Shown here one piece after another: positions 22,401 to 34,319 of a DNA stretch of 64,000 nucleotides (position 1 is its first letter; each line of letters begins with the position of its first letter). Source of the DNA: Nissolia schottii. Its lineage: Eukaryota; Streptophyta; Magnoliopsida; Fabales; Fabaceae. The DNA is taken from contig QANU01029220.1 of assembly GCA_003254905.1 (NCBI GenBank), forward strand, positions 1,389,770 through 1,453,769. Direction: 5' to 3'. The notes beneath the pieces were generated by a model. It saw only the letters and a list, made by a program, of their open reading frames with translations. It did not search any database and was not told the origin of the DNA. The translations under genes were made by a program, and so were the position numbers.

Positions 22401-24562
22401 AGAGGTGGGGAAGAAGGTATGTAAAAACATCATTTCGTGTATTTGAATTGTACTCTTATTTTGTCACCCTCCTTTCTGGCTAATTTTTTCTTAATTTTAA
22501 AAATTATAGATTAATATGCGGTCTCCTCAAACAAATTCAGCCTTTCAGAAACTCTTTGGCCTTCCACCTGAGGAATTTCTCATCAATGACTTCACCTGTC
22601 ATTTGAAAAGAAAAATGCCGCTGCAGGTGTGGTTTGTGTGTTGTGTGATATCGAATTTAACCGTCAATATTTCTATTGTGGTGTTAACTGGTACATGATT
22701 CTCTAGTATTACCTCATCAGGTTGCCAATGTTTCTCTGTAGGGCCGCCTATTCCTTTCAGCAAGAATAATTGGATTCCATGCAAATTTGTTCGGAAACAA
22801 AACGAAATTCTTTTTGCTTTGGGCGGATATTGAAGACATTCAGGTCGTTCCCCCTACATTTTCATCAATGGGGAGTCCAATAATTGTCATAACTCTTCGG
22901 CCAGGTAGAGGTATGGATGCAAGGCATGGTGCCAAAACGCAAGACGAACAAGGCAGGCTGAAGTTCCATTTCCAGTCCTTTGTGTCTTTCAATGTTGCAC
23001 ACAGGTAGGCAAGAGACATTTTATGATATCTTATGCACTTATTTATTATATATGCAAGTTGTATGGAAATCTTTTCTGTTCTGTCCAACATTTTTTCCTG
23101 TGTTACCCTGTCCATCAGGGTATGTTACAACTCCGATATACTTTTATTTTGGTTGATAATAGGTTCTTATGTTGAGTTTAGTCCTTTGATGCATTATGTT
23201 AAAGATGTCAGCATTGGCATTTCGCAATTACAACTCTTTTGTTTGATTCATATATGGATGTTCCAATGAATCTTGCCGACTTCTATTGGGATCTTGAGAG
23301 TCTGTAGCTTACTCAGTATTATATCCAATTGTAATCTCATGGAAAGTGTGAAAGTAATTCGCATAATTCGTTGCAAATAAATTTCATATCTTTCATTTAC
23401 CCAGTCTTAGAAGATCAAGTTACTTAGTGGTGAAATAGGATGACAAAGCCAATCCATTTTTAATGATTTTATGGGGAGGAAGGCATGGTTCCATAATTTT
23501 ATGGTTGGAAATATCAGGCAATGTTTCCTTTCACTTATATTTGGTTCTCATTTTTCATTCAACCATAGTTGCTTCTCAACTGCCACTACTGTAGATTTTG
23601 GTCTGAAAAATTGTTACAGCCAAAAACTTGAGGCATTTCTCGGTCATTTAGCATCTCGCAAGATGATCATCCATATTCATAATTTAAAGAAATTATAAAG
23701 TATTTCGCTGCTGATGTAGGACTATCATGGCTCTCTGGAAGGCCAGATCCCTGACTCCTGAACAGAAGGTCCAGTTAGTTGAAGAAGAATCTGAAACCAA
23801 AAGCCTTGGTAGTGAAGAGAGTGGAGCGTTCCTTGGCCTCGATGATGTTAGCATGTCCGAGATTCATTCTTGCACTCTTCCAATTCCTGTAAAATCTCTC
23901 TCTCTCTCTACATTTCTACTGATCCGTCTATGTTACACTATTTGTACAACCTTACAAATGTTGCTGTTTGATTATAGTTCTTTTCATTTAAATTACTTCA
24001 GGCCAATTTCTTCATGGAGGTATTTAGTGGTGGTGATTTGGACCGTCGGGTCATGGAAAAGTCTGGTTGCCTTAATTATTCGTATACCCCTTGGGTATCA
24101 GAGAACGCCGAAGTCTCTGAGAGGGCGGTGTACTACAAATTCGAGAAGCGTATTTCACGCTATAGAGGTGAAGTGACAAGTACTCAGCAGAGATCTCCCC
24201 TTCCGGATGGAAAAGGTTGGCTTTTGGAAGAGGTTATGAACCTTCATGGAGTTCCTCTTGGTGATTATTTCAATGTGAGTATTGTTTCTGTGATTTTCCT
24301 TTTTTTTGTCTACCCTATATTGTTTTTTCATCTCCGGCACCAATTGAGTAGCGTCTCCTATATTCCACAGGTACACCTACGCTACCAAGTTGAGGATTTA
24401 CCCCAAAAGGCAAAGGGATGTAAAGTGCTTGTGTTCTTTGGAGTAGAATGGCTGAAAAGCACAAAGCATCAGAAAAGGATTACAAAGAACATCCTACAAA
24501 ACCTACAGGAACGCATAATGGTGACCTTCAGTCTAGCTGAGAAGGAGCTTTTACCGAAATAG
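19462..24562 (+). CDS. C2 and GRAM domain protein with two VASt domains
   Basis: Predicted 1019-aa protein of the plant family typified by Arabidopsis At1g03370/At5g50170. Exons: 19462-19810, 20370-21599, 21785-21967, 22133-22416, 22510-22626, 22742-23004, 23720-23888, 24002-24274, 24371-24562 (3060 nt). Order: C2 (about 1-100, TDPNGLSDPYVRLQLG with Asp ligands and DEDKFFNDDF); VASt (about 247-427, GGVFADQLYVIAPEDL...); a hydrophobic membrane segment (about 455-478, VVSTFFMGLYVLVHIWLA); second C2 (about 535-640, SSGFSDPYVVF); GRAM (about 690-800, FQKLFGLPPEEFLINDFTC); second VASt (about 850-1000). C2 domains bind phospholipid, often with calcium; VASt domains bind sterols or lipids in related proteins, so a role in lipid exchange at membrane contacts is likely but inferred. 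Odd points: a tandem duplication in intron 1 copies the acceptor region, and a 43-bp duplication covers the stop codon. Confidence 0.9.
19855..20390 (+). repeat. Intragenic tandem duplication including a decoy splice acceptor
   Basis: Copy 1 (19855-20086) and copy 2 (20087-about 20390) share TTACCTTA(T/C)CTAGCATTTA, AAGTTTAGTTTAGG, GGTACTTGCATCATGTCTAA and the pre-acceptor tract TTTCTTTTTCTTG(C/A)CAG. Copy 2 has extra sequence in the middle. The real exon 2 starts at 20370 after TTGACAG; copy 1 keeps TTGCCAG at 20061-20067 followed by exon-like ATGAGGTTTG. Use of the first acceptor would soon meet an in-frame stop. Confidence 0.85.
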
Positions 24563-24608
24563 CGAGACCTTTAGTCTAGCCTAGAAGGAGCTTTTACCGA
24601 AATAGCGA
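24523..24608 (+). repeat. 43-bp tandem duplication spanning the C2-GRAM stop codon
   Basis: 24523-24565 and 24566-24608 are adjacent copies of one 43-base unit with three differences. Copy 1 encodes the last residues (FSLAEKELLPK) and the stop TAG at 24560; copy 2 is in the 3' UTR. Because 43 is not a multiple of three, the second copy is out of frame. Confidence 0.95.
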
Positions 24609-26270
24609 ATGAATCTTTGTGGATTTGACTTGCCCCACAAGCATGGGAACTAGCTGATATTCCTAATGTTATTTCCAATCAAGGCCTTGGACCGGAACAT
24701 GAGATGGATCATGTTATAAGGTTCATGTTATTGTTGCTGTTTGGGGTTGGTTTTGCACGACAAATCCTAACTCATTGGATATCAAGTGAAACAAACCTGC
24801 TATTGGAGTAACATGTGGGGGTTGGATGTTACCTTTTTACATATTGCCAAAGTCTGTTCTTCCAACAAAAGATTAGTGATAGGAGAGAGATTACTTAATT
24901 GTTCCATTGTAAATGACTAGTATGACTCTGGTAGAAGATACTCATATTGCTCATAGGTGATGAACATGTGACTTTGGCCATGTAGGAAATGTTGTAAACC
25001 ATTTTTGGCCCTATTATTTCTCATATATTGATTTGTTAAAACTTAGAAAACATTCAATTTATTATGAAATTACATTGTTTTTTGTCATGTATAACTTACA
25101 TTGATTGTTGAGTATCTAACACGGCATTCTACTTTTATTCTGGTTTATTAGTTATTCGACGTTTGGTCAACAGAGACACAGAACAAATAAAGGCGTTGAA
25201 TTAGACGAAATAAATTACAAAGTTGTGTGTCTGTGAGAAAGAACTTTTGAGAGCTGAAATCGGTTTTATGAGCTATTTGAGCTATGGCATGAAATCATAC
25301 ATGCATACAGTGTGGAAGTTTGAGGTTTCACTGTTTAAATTGTTGAGGCTTGTGGAATGAGACCACTTTCACTTTTCTAATTTCTTTTTGAAATTACAAA
25401 AATAGTGAATAAATAATTTTTGTATGAATGGCATGTAAACACAAAAAGACACCGAGATTGTAAAGCTATGCAATTGCTTACACGTAAATTTATGGGAAAA
25501 AGTGTTATTATGGTGCAATGATTTGGTGACAAAAACTAGATCTAAATAAATTAAACTATGATGTTAAGCCTCGTATTTTAAAATAATGCGAATTTGATTC
25601 TTATAGCCAATGTGAAGATCACTTTGACAAGTGACCACTCAATGTGAGAATTACAAGAGGGCTTGCAATTTTATGATGTAGGGGCTTTGGTGAAAATATC
25701 TATATGTGACGGATGACGAGCGAGAAGATGTGTGCCGAGACCACAATTTTACAATGATATGGAGGTTTCAGTAAAAATATGTGTATTATTTAAGGGAGGG
25801 TGGCATGTGACAAGATACGGGGATTAAGAGAAAATGTAATTTATTATTAATATATAAATTATGAACACTTTAGTCTATAATTTTTAAAATGTGTAATCAA
25901 TATCTAGTCTTTTTTAAATGTGCACTTTAATCTTGTGATTAAATTTCTGTCTATTGATAACAAAAAGTAAATGCACTGTACCCTCTACGCCCCCATGTAA
26001 CCTATCAATCATGTATACTTAAACCAAAAAGTAAAAAATAAGTTACTCCTACCATAAATTTTCTTGACTAAAGTTGACATTTTATGATGTGTTTATGAAT
26101 TTTATTTTATAGGAAAATAAAAAAAATTCAACAAAATTATAATTAAATCTCTCAAATTTTTTTCCTTCTGTCCAAAAAAAAAACCCTCAAAAACACACCC
26201 TTAAAAAACTCTAGTGATCGAGTTATACACTTTTTTTGATTAAGCAATCCATAGGAACTAAAGTGCAAAT
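24609..26270. other. 3' UTR, then intergenic DNA with no gene seen
   Basis: The C2-GRAM 3' UTR probably extends some 300-450 bases (no single poly(A) signal stands out). The rest is A/T-rich without recognisable genes or intact repeats, up to the hAT insertion. Confidence 0.5.
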
Positions 26271-27043
26271 TAGGGCTGTCAAAATGAGCTCCACCCATTT
26301 ACTCGATTAAATGGACGCATTTTACATGCAAAAAATAAGTCCGTGAAAATTTGAAAAAAAATTAGTTCGGCCCATTTAGGCTCGCCGGCTAGCCCATGAG
26401 CCCGTGAATTTTTTTTATTTATAAAAAAATCAAATTTTAAAAAGTTTTATTTTGGACTCTAAATTTTATTTTGGATTTTAAGAGTTTATTTATAATTGAG
26501 CATGTTTAACTATTTATTATACTTAACTACTTAATTATATTTATACTGTTATACAACGGAAGTGCTATGACATATATATTGATAAATTTTGCATTTTATT
26601 CTTTCAATGAGTGTCTACGCCCTACAAGTTGATATATACTTTCAAACCTTATTTATTATTGATTAATCTACTAGAAAGAGTTCCAATTATGTTTTTGATC
26701 AATAATATAACAGTACTCACATCAATGTTATATGCCTTCATTTAATTAATGAAAGTTGTATTAATTCATGAATCGATTTCAAATAATATTTGAAAGCATT
26801 TGATATCTTTCAAGCAAGATAGTTGAAGGAACAAAAAATATAATATAATATCTCAATCAACCATTTAAACTATTTCTTTCTAATTAATTAATAGATAGAC
26901 GACAAAAAATAATTAAAAATAATCGTGCATACTTATTCACAACTTTGTATTTAAATTATAAAAAATAGATCAAAATTTTAATTCATTCCGTTTAGGCCCG
27001 CAGGCCAGGCCTAAACGGGTCGCCCCGGCCCGTTTGACACCTA
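26271..27043. mobile_element. hAT-like non-autonomous transposon with perfect 8-bp target duplication
   Basis: 773-bp element: left TAGGGCTGTCAAAATGAGC, right (inverted) TAGGTGTCAAACGGGC. GTGCAAAT flanks both sides exactly (26263-26270 and 27044-27051), the 8-bp duplication of hAT elements. The subterminal parts are rich in GGCCCGT/GCCCATGAGCCCG; the middle is AT-rich. No transposase frame. The clean flank suggests fairly recent movement. Confidence 0.85.
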
Positions 27044-27051
27044 GTGCAAAT

Positions 27052-27796
27052 CATTATAGTTTAGGGGCAAAATAATTTTTCTTTTTTTCATATTATTTAT
27101 TACACCCATATAAGATAAGGATAAGTTGGTCATGGACATGATTGACATTCGGTCTAAATTGAGGGATAAATAAGTAATAACATATTTATGAAAATGTAAA
27201 TAGCAATTACATTATAATTGGGGAAAATTAATTAAAAACTTATTTAGCAGCGCACTCACTCTCTCTCTCTCTCTCTCCCCACAACTTCACAAAGACGCAG
27301 CGTTCTGAAGCCCTAATCGGTGCGATTCTCTAACTCCCCATTTCCCCCAATCAATCTATGAAACTAAGAAAAATTTTCACTTTTTAATTTACATTCTGGA
27401 ATGTGATTTTGACTTCGAAACCAGACTTCATTTTGCTCTTTGAATTGTTAGGATTATAATCATATACCGTGTTAGATTCGTCCCCAAATTGATTTCATCA
27501 ATTACTTTATATTCTCAGTCTAGGGCAAAATGATTCATTTATTTTTATTCCTGATTACATTTAATTTCGTTTGAAAATTTTCCTGTGTTGTGATATCTTT
27601 TCTCATTCACCAGATTTTTGGGGCTATATACAAAGAGAGCTTTGTAGCACGATCTTTCTGTGGAGCAAGAGGGTTTTGTTACATTGCTTGTTTTGCTGTT
27701 CCAATTGATGTAGTGGTGGTGGCACTGTGATGCAAAACTTGTTTTGTTGAGCTCATAGAGAAAGAGCTCATCAACTAAGACCAATTTGAAACAGAA
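27052..27796 (+). promoter_or_regulatory. Promoter and spliced 5' UTR of the FHA gene
   Basis: A (CT)n run at 27258-27277 is followed by a likely leader. TCG|GTGCGATT at 27319/27320 and TTCACCAG at 27613 make a plausible 5' UTR intron of about 294 bases, and the second leader exon leads to the ATG at 27797. An upstream in-frame stop precedes this ATG. Confidence 0.5.
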
Positions 27797-29547
27797 ATGT
27801 ATGGAAGAGCATCAGGTCTTGATAGGTTTAAGAAAGCTCAGACTTTGGAACCATTCTCTGTTTCTTCTGTCAGTTCTTCATCAAGCAATGGTGACCGGCC
27901 TTCTAGTAAAGTAGTTGGCAATGCCTCTGCTTGGGCCCCACCACAGCAGCTGCAGCAGCAGCATGCTGCTCAGAAAGCTGTGGGAGTGGAGGCTGCTCCT
28001 TTGTTGGGGCAGGCTCAGCAGGCAACTCAGGTTGGAGGAGGGCAGTCGACGTGGCAGCCGCCGGACTGGGCGATTGAGCCGCGGCCAGGTGTTTTTTACC
28101 TGGAAGTTTTGAAAGATGGCGTGGTGCTGGACCGGATTAATCTCGACAGGAGGAGGCATATATTCGGGAGGCAAATCCAGACCTGTGATTTTGTGCTTGA
28201 CCATCAGTCTGTCTCTCGGCAGCATGCTGCAGTCGTTCCTCACAAAAATGGGAGGTTAGAACATTTCTGTCATCTTTAACATTACCAGAATGGTTTCACT
28301 ACTTTTTCATAGTTATCACTGTTTTCATTCTTAGCTACATTTTCTAAATAGTTTGTCTTGAGCAAGGGATTCAGTTGTGTTGGTTTCTATTAATCGGCCA
28401 TTCATAAAAATGAATAGATGATAATTCAGGAGCCACTTCAGTTACTGCTTTTTAGATACTAAACTAACTATTTCTGATGTAAAATTTAGGAATTATTGAT
28501 TCAGTGAGCCACAAGGGAACTTAGAAGGGAAAATAACACATTATCATTCATGATTTAATGGAAGAAAACTTCCATGTCCTGGAGTGCATGAATGGAATGG
28601 ATATGTTTATTGATTCTCTTCTTTGGGCGTGATTAAGTTCTCTGAATTTGGAACTCGAAAATCCCTTGTGAATCGTGATACTATTGTCATTGACTATTTA
28701 TTTTATTTTATATTACAGCATTTATGTAATAGATTTGGGATCTGCACATGGTACATTTGTTGCAAATGAGCGATTGACTAAGGATTCACCAGTTGAGCTT
28801 GAAGTCGGGCAGTCTTTGCGGTTTGCTGCATCAACAAGAACATACGTATTAAGAAAGAATGAAGCAGCTCTTTTCCCTCGTCCTCCGCCACCCACAGAGA
28901 TTAATTTTCCACCACCTCCTGACCCATCTGATGAGGAAGCTGTTGTCGCGTATAATACACTACTGAATCGTTACGGCATCAACAAGTCCGATCTATTGTC
29001 CAAATCTGGTGAGTCTGGTAGCTCAGCAATTGGCAAAAATAAGGATTACCCGTCGGAAAGAGCTGCTAAGAGAATTAAGAAGACAAGAGTTGCCTTTAGG
29101 GATCAAGTTGGGGGAGAGTTAGTTGAGGTTGTTGGAATTTCAGATGGTGTAGATGTAGAAACAGAACCTGGTCCAGTTGGTGTTAAAGAAGGAAGTCTTG
29201 TGGGTAAATACGAATCTCTTGTACAGATTACCGTAATACCAAAGGGAAAAGAGCAGTCCTCTGTTAAGGAGGCAGATTCATCCCAGAAAGGCGTTACTGA
29301 TAAACTACAAGAAGTCTTAAAAAAGGTCAAAACCCCACAGAAAACTGGGGGGATTTATGATGACCTTTATGGAGAATCCTTATCTGTCAAAGTTGGATCT
29401 TCCTGGGCATATTCAGGTGCCAGTACTGGTGAAAGAGCTACTCCGGCTAAGAAGGATGGGGAAGGGAATACGTTAAGTGGAAAATCAGACAGTAATCCAA
29501 GCAGTGCTGATGGAGATGATGATGATGATGATGATTTGTTTGGGTGA
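27797..29547 (+). CDS. FHA-domain protein, NIPP1-like regulator of protein phosphatase 1
   Basis: Predicted 428-aa nuclear protein from two exons (27797-28254, 28719-29547; 1287 nt). An N-terminal low-complexity Ser/Gln region precedes an FHA domain (about 95-195): RRHIFGRQIQTCDFVLDH, SVSRQHAAVV and, across the intron, IDLGSAHGTFVANERL, the phosphothreonine-binding core. After a proline run comes KKTRVAFRD (about 290), which fits the RVxF docking motif for PP1 and matches the placing of that motif in NIPP1. The C terminus is an Asp run ending DLFG. In animals NIPP1 targets or inhibits PP1 in the nucleus and joins splicing factors; the same role here is inference. The Arabidopsis counterpart is, from memory, At5g47790, which sits in the same gene order. 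Confidence 0.9.
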
Positions 29548-32500
29548 ACCTCTGCAGGCTGACGTATGGAATAGTTTTGTGATAGGTCTTCTGTATGAGT
29601 TTGACATCGTAGGGAGTTATAAAGATGCAAAATATTTTGTTGCATGCTTCTTTTGTCATCTGGAGATATTGTTCCACTGCATCCATAATTAATGTGTTCC
29701 ACTGCATGCTTTACTAACTCTAAGATTAGAGGTTCATGGCTAAATGTTATGCTATCCTTACATGTGGCCATTGAATAGCTCATTCATGTGCTGGTTTGAC
29801 TGGTTTCTATTAACATCTTTTGATATGCATGTACTGATATGTTATCAGTAATAGGGCGTGACCAGAAAACGCATGGTCACAGAGGAGAATATGTTGATTT
29901 CTGTGTTTTTGAAGAAATTGATATGCTGTCAATTAATTATGCTGCTATAGCCTTATCCTTGTTATGCCAATGTTCTGGCTAATATTTTGATGCTCAGTTC
30001 AGTGCATAGTAGTAAATAAATGACAAATCTCAACAAATCCAAGGTTAGAGAAAGCAGCTATTCTTAATCGTAGTGATCTCACATAATAAAAGAGGAGAAA
30101 AACAAAATGGTCGAACTTCTGAAAATATAGTTTTTATTTTATTTTTTCAAATGTAAGGTAGTTCCTAAATATCTTCTCTTGCACATTTATGCTTCAAATG
30201 TAACGGTTTTGGGGGAGAGGCTAGAATTGTGTTAATGGAATCAAGAGAGAAGAAATGATGTGTATGAGGTACGGGATCACGAGGAATGATGATAATTAGG
30301 AATAGGACATATCCCCCTAACTAAATTCAATCTTTGATAGCTTTTAAATATCATCTTTAGTCTCAAGTTCTCAGATATGAGCTTACATTAAAAGTTTCAA
30401 AAGGCATTTTAGAAGTTCATGCAGTGAATTTTGTCATGAAGTTTATTTATTTAGCTTTCAATGTTAATCTCTTTTAGGGAGCTGCCAACTTGATTTTTTT
30501 GAATTGACTTTATGCTGAAATTAATTTTATTTTAAGCAGCAATTTTGTTTCTGACTTTATGTACTAATTAATTTTATTTCAAGCAACATTTTTTGTCTCT
30601 GAGTTTATTTGTCATATACTGGTATTGTCAATTAATCAAATCTTATTACATAAACAGAAACAATTAACTGTCTTACTCACTATTTGAAAAGTTATGCATA
30701 TATAGAATGCTTTGATTGGATGATAGTGTAAAAAAATCTTACACTATTAGTGAATAATAATTAAACTCTTTTTTTGTCTATTCTTCTTATCATAATTTTT
30801 GTTCTGTGGTTATAACTGTTTCTTAATTTTAACTTAAATCAGAAGGCTATTAAAGTAATTTCGACATTTTATTTTTTTGGGGTGGTTTATGTGTAACGAG
30901 GCTGGCAGAGAGCCCAAAGAGCATTTAGTGCAGACTTGGGCTGTACAGCCTAGTTCAAGTACACTTGACCCAATGATCTTAATTGGGATTCAAAATTTGA
31001 TGAAGCCCAAGTTTTGGAAAGATAAAGGATAAGGCTCATATTGTATGTTCTTCCCTTATATCATCAGTCCAATTATTACACATCTAGAATTTATAACACA
31101 GAGAATTTTGGGTTGCTAATACTAAATTGATCAAATGTGGAATGCAAGAATCATTACTTGGGTTTCCAAAAAACACATTACAAGTGGTGTATCCACTAAT
31201 TAAAAGGTCACATATAAATCGTAGCTTGCTTGTCATTGCCATGATTGATGATGTCTTCACTGTAGAGCAATTCAAGTTTCATGCTTACACTATATGATAT
31301 TGAGACGTTGACAAAAGCAATTACATGACATGATTCTATACGTGAATGCCTACTTTCTTAAATGTCAAGTTTTAATTAAACTCCCACTTCACCAAAAAAT
31401 TAATTAGACATAATCATCAACAATTAACCGCTATTATAAGAAATTAATATCAATAGTTACAATAAAAACACGCCTATATTTGAATCCTTTACAAACATAG
31501 GTAATAATTTAGATGTAAATATTACTTGACAATTTTTTTGCAATAATCAAAGATTAGGTACTAAAATAATTTCTTGGAGTACTACTTTTATAAGTATTGT
31601 TGTGGAATCATTTTTTAGATATGTGCCAATACCTTGAGTTAGATTAGTCGATTCCATTAATAGAGAAGTCTGGATATCAGTGTAATTAACACAAAAATAC
31701 GTTCCTATATATCGTTGCTCGTTTAGAAGTTTATTTTATTTAATAATATAAGGTTTGCACTTTAATTATTTCGGTTGGAGCCTGACTTGTTTAATTAATT
31801 ATCATAACTCCCAAGGCTTGTTGTTTTCCTAAAAACTAATATATTACTCTATCCTATGACATAATATAATCATGGACCAAAATATATTTTGAAACATTTC
31901 CCGCACATAAACTTTAATCATGAAATAAAAGGGGAAATATAATTTTCAGGCATTCAGCAAAGTTTAAGCACATCAATTAAAGTGCTGCATGCACAATAAA
32001 CAAATAAGGTTTGGTACTACATAGTTTTGCAGTATATTAATGACTGACCTCTTCATGAAAAGGCACATGGACGGTTCGAAAGATAGTTTGGCTACTGCAA
32101 ATGTAAAATAACAAGAAGATCTTATTAAGAAACTTCAAAGAAATTGATGATAATTAATGATCACTATGTTATCATGATCATGTTATTGAGATCATGATCG
32201 CCATCATGGCCATCTTCATCAATTCCTGGTCATACTTGGACCAAAAAAAAGTAATCAAAGAAACCCCTCTAGTTCACTCAGCTTATGCAAATTACATTTT
32301 CTCTTTTAGCTGTCTAAGATTGACACAAAAACCAAGCCATTCTTTTTCTACCATCTAGCTGGTCACTTTACAAGAAAAAGGCCTTAGTTCATAGTTAGCA
32401 CATTCTCTTTCATGCTGAAGGGACTGGTGGGACTGGGGGAATTTTTTTTTTGGGTGTATTATTACTATTATTTAAACAATCAATACTCAAAGTTCACTGC

Positions 32501-32599
32501 ATTCTAAGATTTTGTTTGAATCGGGTTGACTTATTATGAGATAAACCCTTTTTAATATTAGTTTTTTCTTTTTCTTGACGAATCAGAAATCTTGTGTTA
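29548..32599. other. Intergenic, no gene seen
   Basis: Begins with the 3' UTR of the FHA gene. Then mixed DNA with a moderately GC-richer patch at 30890-31030 that may be a repeat remnant, and a short palindrome near 30728 (GTGTAAAAAAATCTTACAC). Open frames, such as the minus-strand one at 31084-31275, have no domain. Confidence 0.5.
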
Positions 32600-33135
32600 T
32601 TAACCATTAATACGGAGCCTTAAAAGACTCAGGTAATTCCTGCCGCTTCAGGATGACCCAATTTGAGGAAGCTAGGCTTGATGTGGGCAGCGAGCAGACG
32701 AGCTGTCAGAAAGGCTCCTAGAATGGGCTCGGAATCCTAAAAAGGGGCAAATGAAAGATCTAGCCTAATCAAGAGGGTATAAAGGAAAATGATAGGATGA
32801 CATGTTAATTTGACAATTCTTGAACAACTACACTCACATAGGTGTGGGGTTCACCATATGTCTCATATCTATATGTGAATGGAGTTGTCCAATATTTGTC
32901 AAATTGATTGGCACTATAGCACAACTCATGTATAAATACCCCTTGTTATTCTCCTTGAGTATGATTTTATTCTTGACCTAAAAATTATGCTTGTCGCTGT
33001 TACTAATTTAAGCATCAAAGTTCATACAAGTGGAACATCCCTGTGTTATTGCTACCCTTCCTTGAAGAGGTGTCTCGTCGCCTCATAGAGGAGCGCAGCT
33101 AAGCTTTCTGCCTCTCACCCGAAATCCCTTGGAAA
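32600..33135 (+). mobile_element. Possible LTR-retroelement remnant
   Basis: A GC-richer block with a TATA-like TATAAATACCCC at 32932 and a following leader-like CTTGAGTATG region. This is the composition and promoter arrangement of a retroelement LTR edge. No coding domain and no paired copy in the window, so the assignment is weak; it could be another repeat. Confidence 0.3.
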
Positions 33136-34284
33136 GGAAATGAATCATTTCATTAAAAACTTCACTTGATTTACATATACATCGATCTTAAGAAAATGTG
33201 AGGTAATTTATGAGACTAAAAATTAAAATCTAATCAATAATAAAAAAAATTAATACATAATTAACAATCACGTAAAATTTCACATAAGATGATCCATCTA
33301 TGACCCAATGGTTGAAACTATAAGGTTGGACGTACAAGTGAATGAAGCCTAATTCTTCACGCATGAACGATTTAAGCCAAAATGGAGATCATGACATGGA
33401 TGAAAATGAGATAGTGAAGTGTTTGTTTGTGTTTGGCCTTTATAACAACCATCAGAGAGAGAGAGAGAAGGGGGGGGGGGGTCAGAGCAATGTTATGACT
33501 TATGAGGGTTTGATGTAACAAAGGCGCCACACATGGAAAGATACGTGGCCGACATGCACATAAGGGTGGCCCTACAATTAAGGCTGCTAATACAAATAAC
33601 AAATATCAAACAACAAGGATACGATCAAGTAATAAGCAAGTTGCAATTTAATTAAGGGAAATAATTAAGTTTAAACTAAGTTGTTTAATTTTGTGTGGTC
33701 AAAGGATATTTGATTTGATCTTATAATGACTTCTCTCATGTTAAAATTTGTTATGTTTGATCTTGTTAAGATAAAGAAAATCACAAAGAATTTAATTGGG
33801 TCTTATTATCTATAAGACAATTATTCAAATTTTTTTGTGTCTTTCTCTTTTTTAATATAATTAAATATGTTAAATTTTAACATGTGATGATTCATTCATG
33901 ATTGGATATAGTCTTGTTTATTTATACAATATTATTTCAATTTTAATTGTTATGTACCAATACAAAATTTGGTCGAGTTATAGACAATTTCATCTCATTC
34001 TTAGAGGATCTTAGTTTTGAAACTCAAACATGAAATAACTTATATTAAAAGAAATAATCACACTACTTTGGGCCTCAATAATAATGAAGCCTCGATATAT
34101 AATGCAAGAACAAACAAAAAGTATAAAATATTATTTCGCGAGCTATTATATTAAGTTGAACCTTCGTGATTACATGAAAATTTATCAAAAAAAAAAAGAG
34201 AAAATTTATAAGAATATCTCTTAATCTCAAGATAATTACTTGATAAGTTAGTTCATATGTCTATCAACCTTGACCACGACTAAA

Positions 34285-34319
<35 letters not shown>

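Noticed and set aside
24985-29547. microRNA precursors and other small RNA genes in intergenic DNA
   Set aside because: No mature sequence of the common conserved plant miRNAs was recognised in this or other intergenic stretches by eye; a fold search could not be run.
29103-29783. Minus-strand frames over the FHA gene end
   Set aside because: Antisense shadows of the coding exon; the His run mirrors the Asp run of the real protein.
31084-31275. Possible retroelement polymerase fragment on the minus strand
   Set aside because: The short product has no motif that could be matched with confidence.
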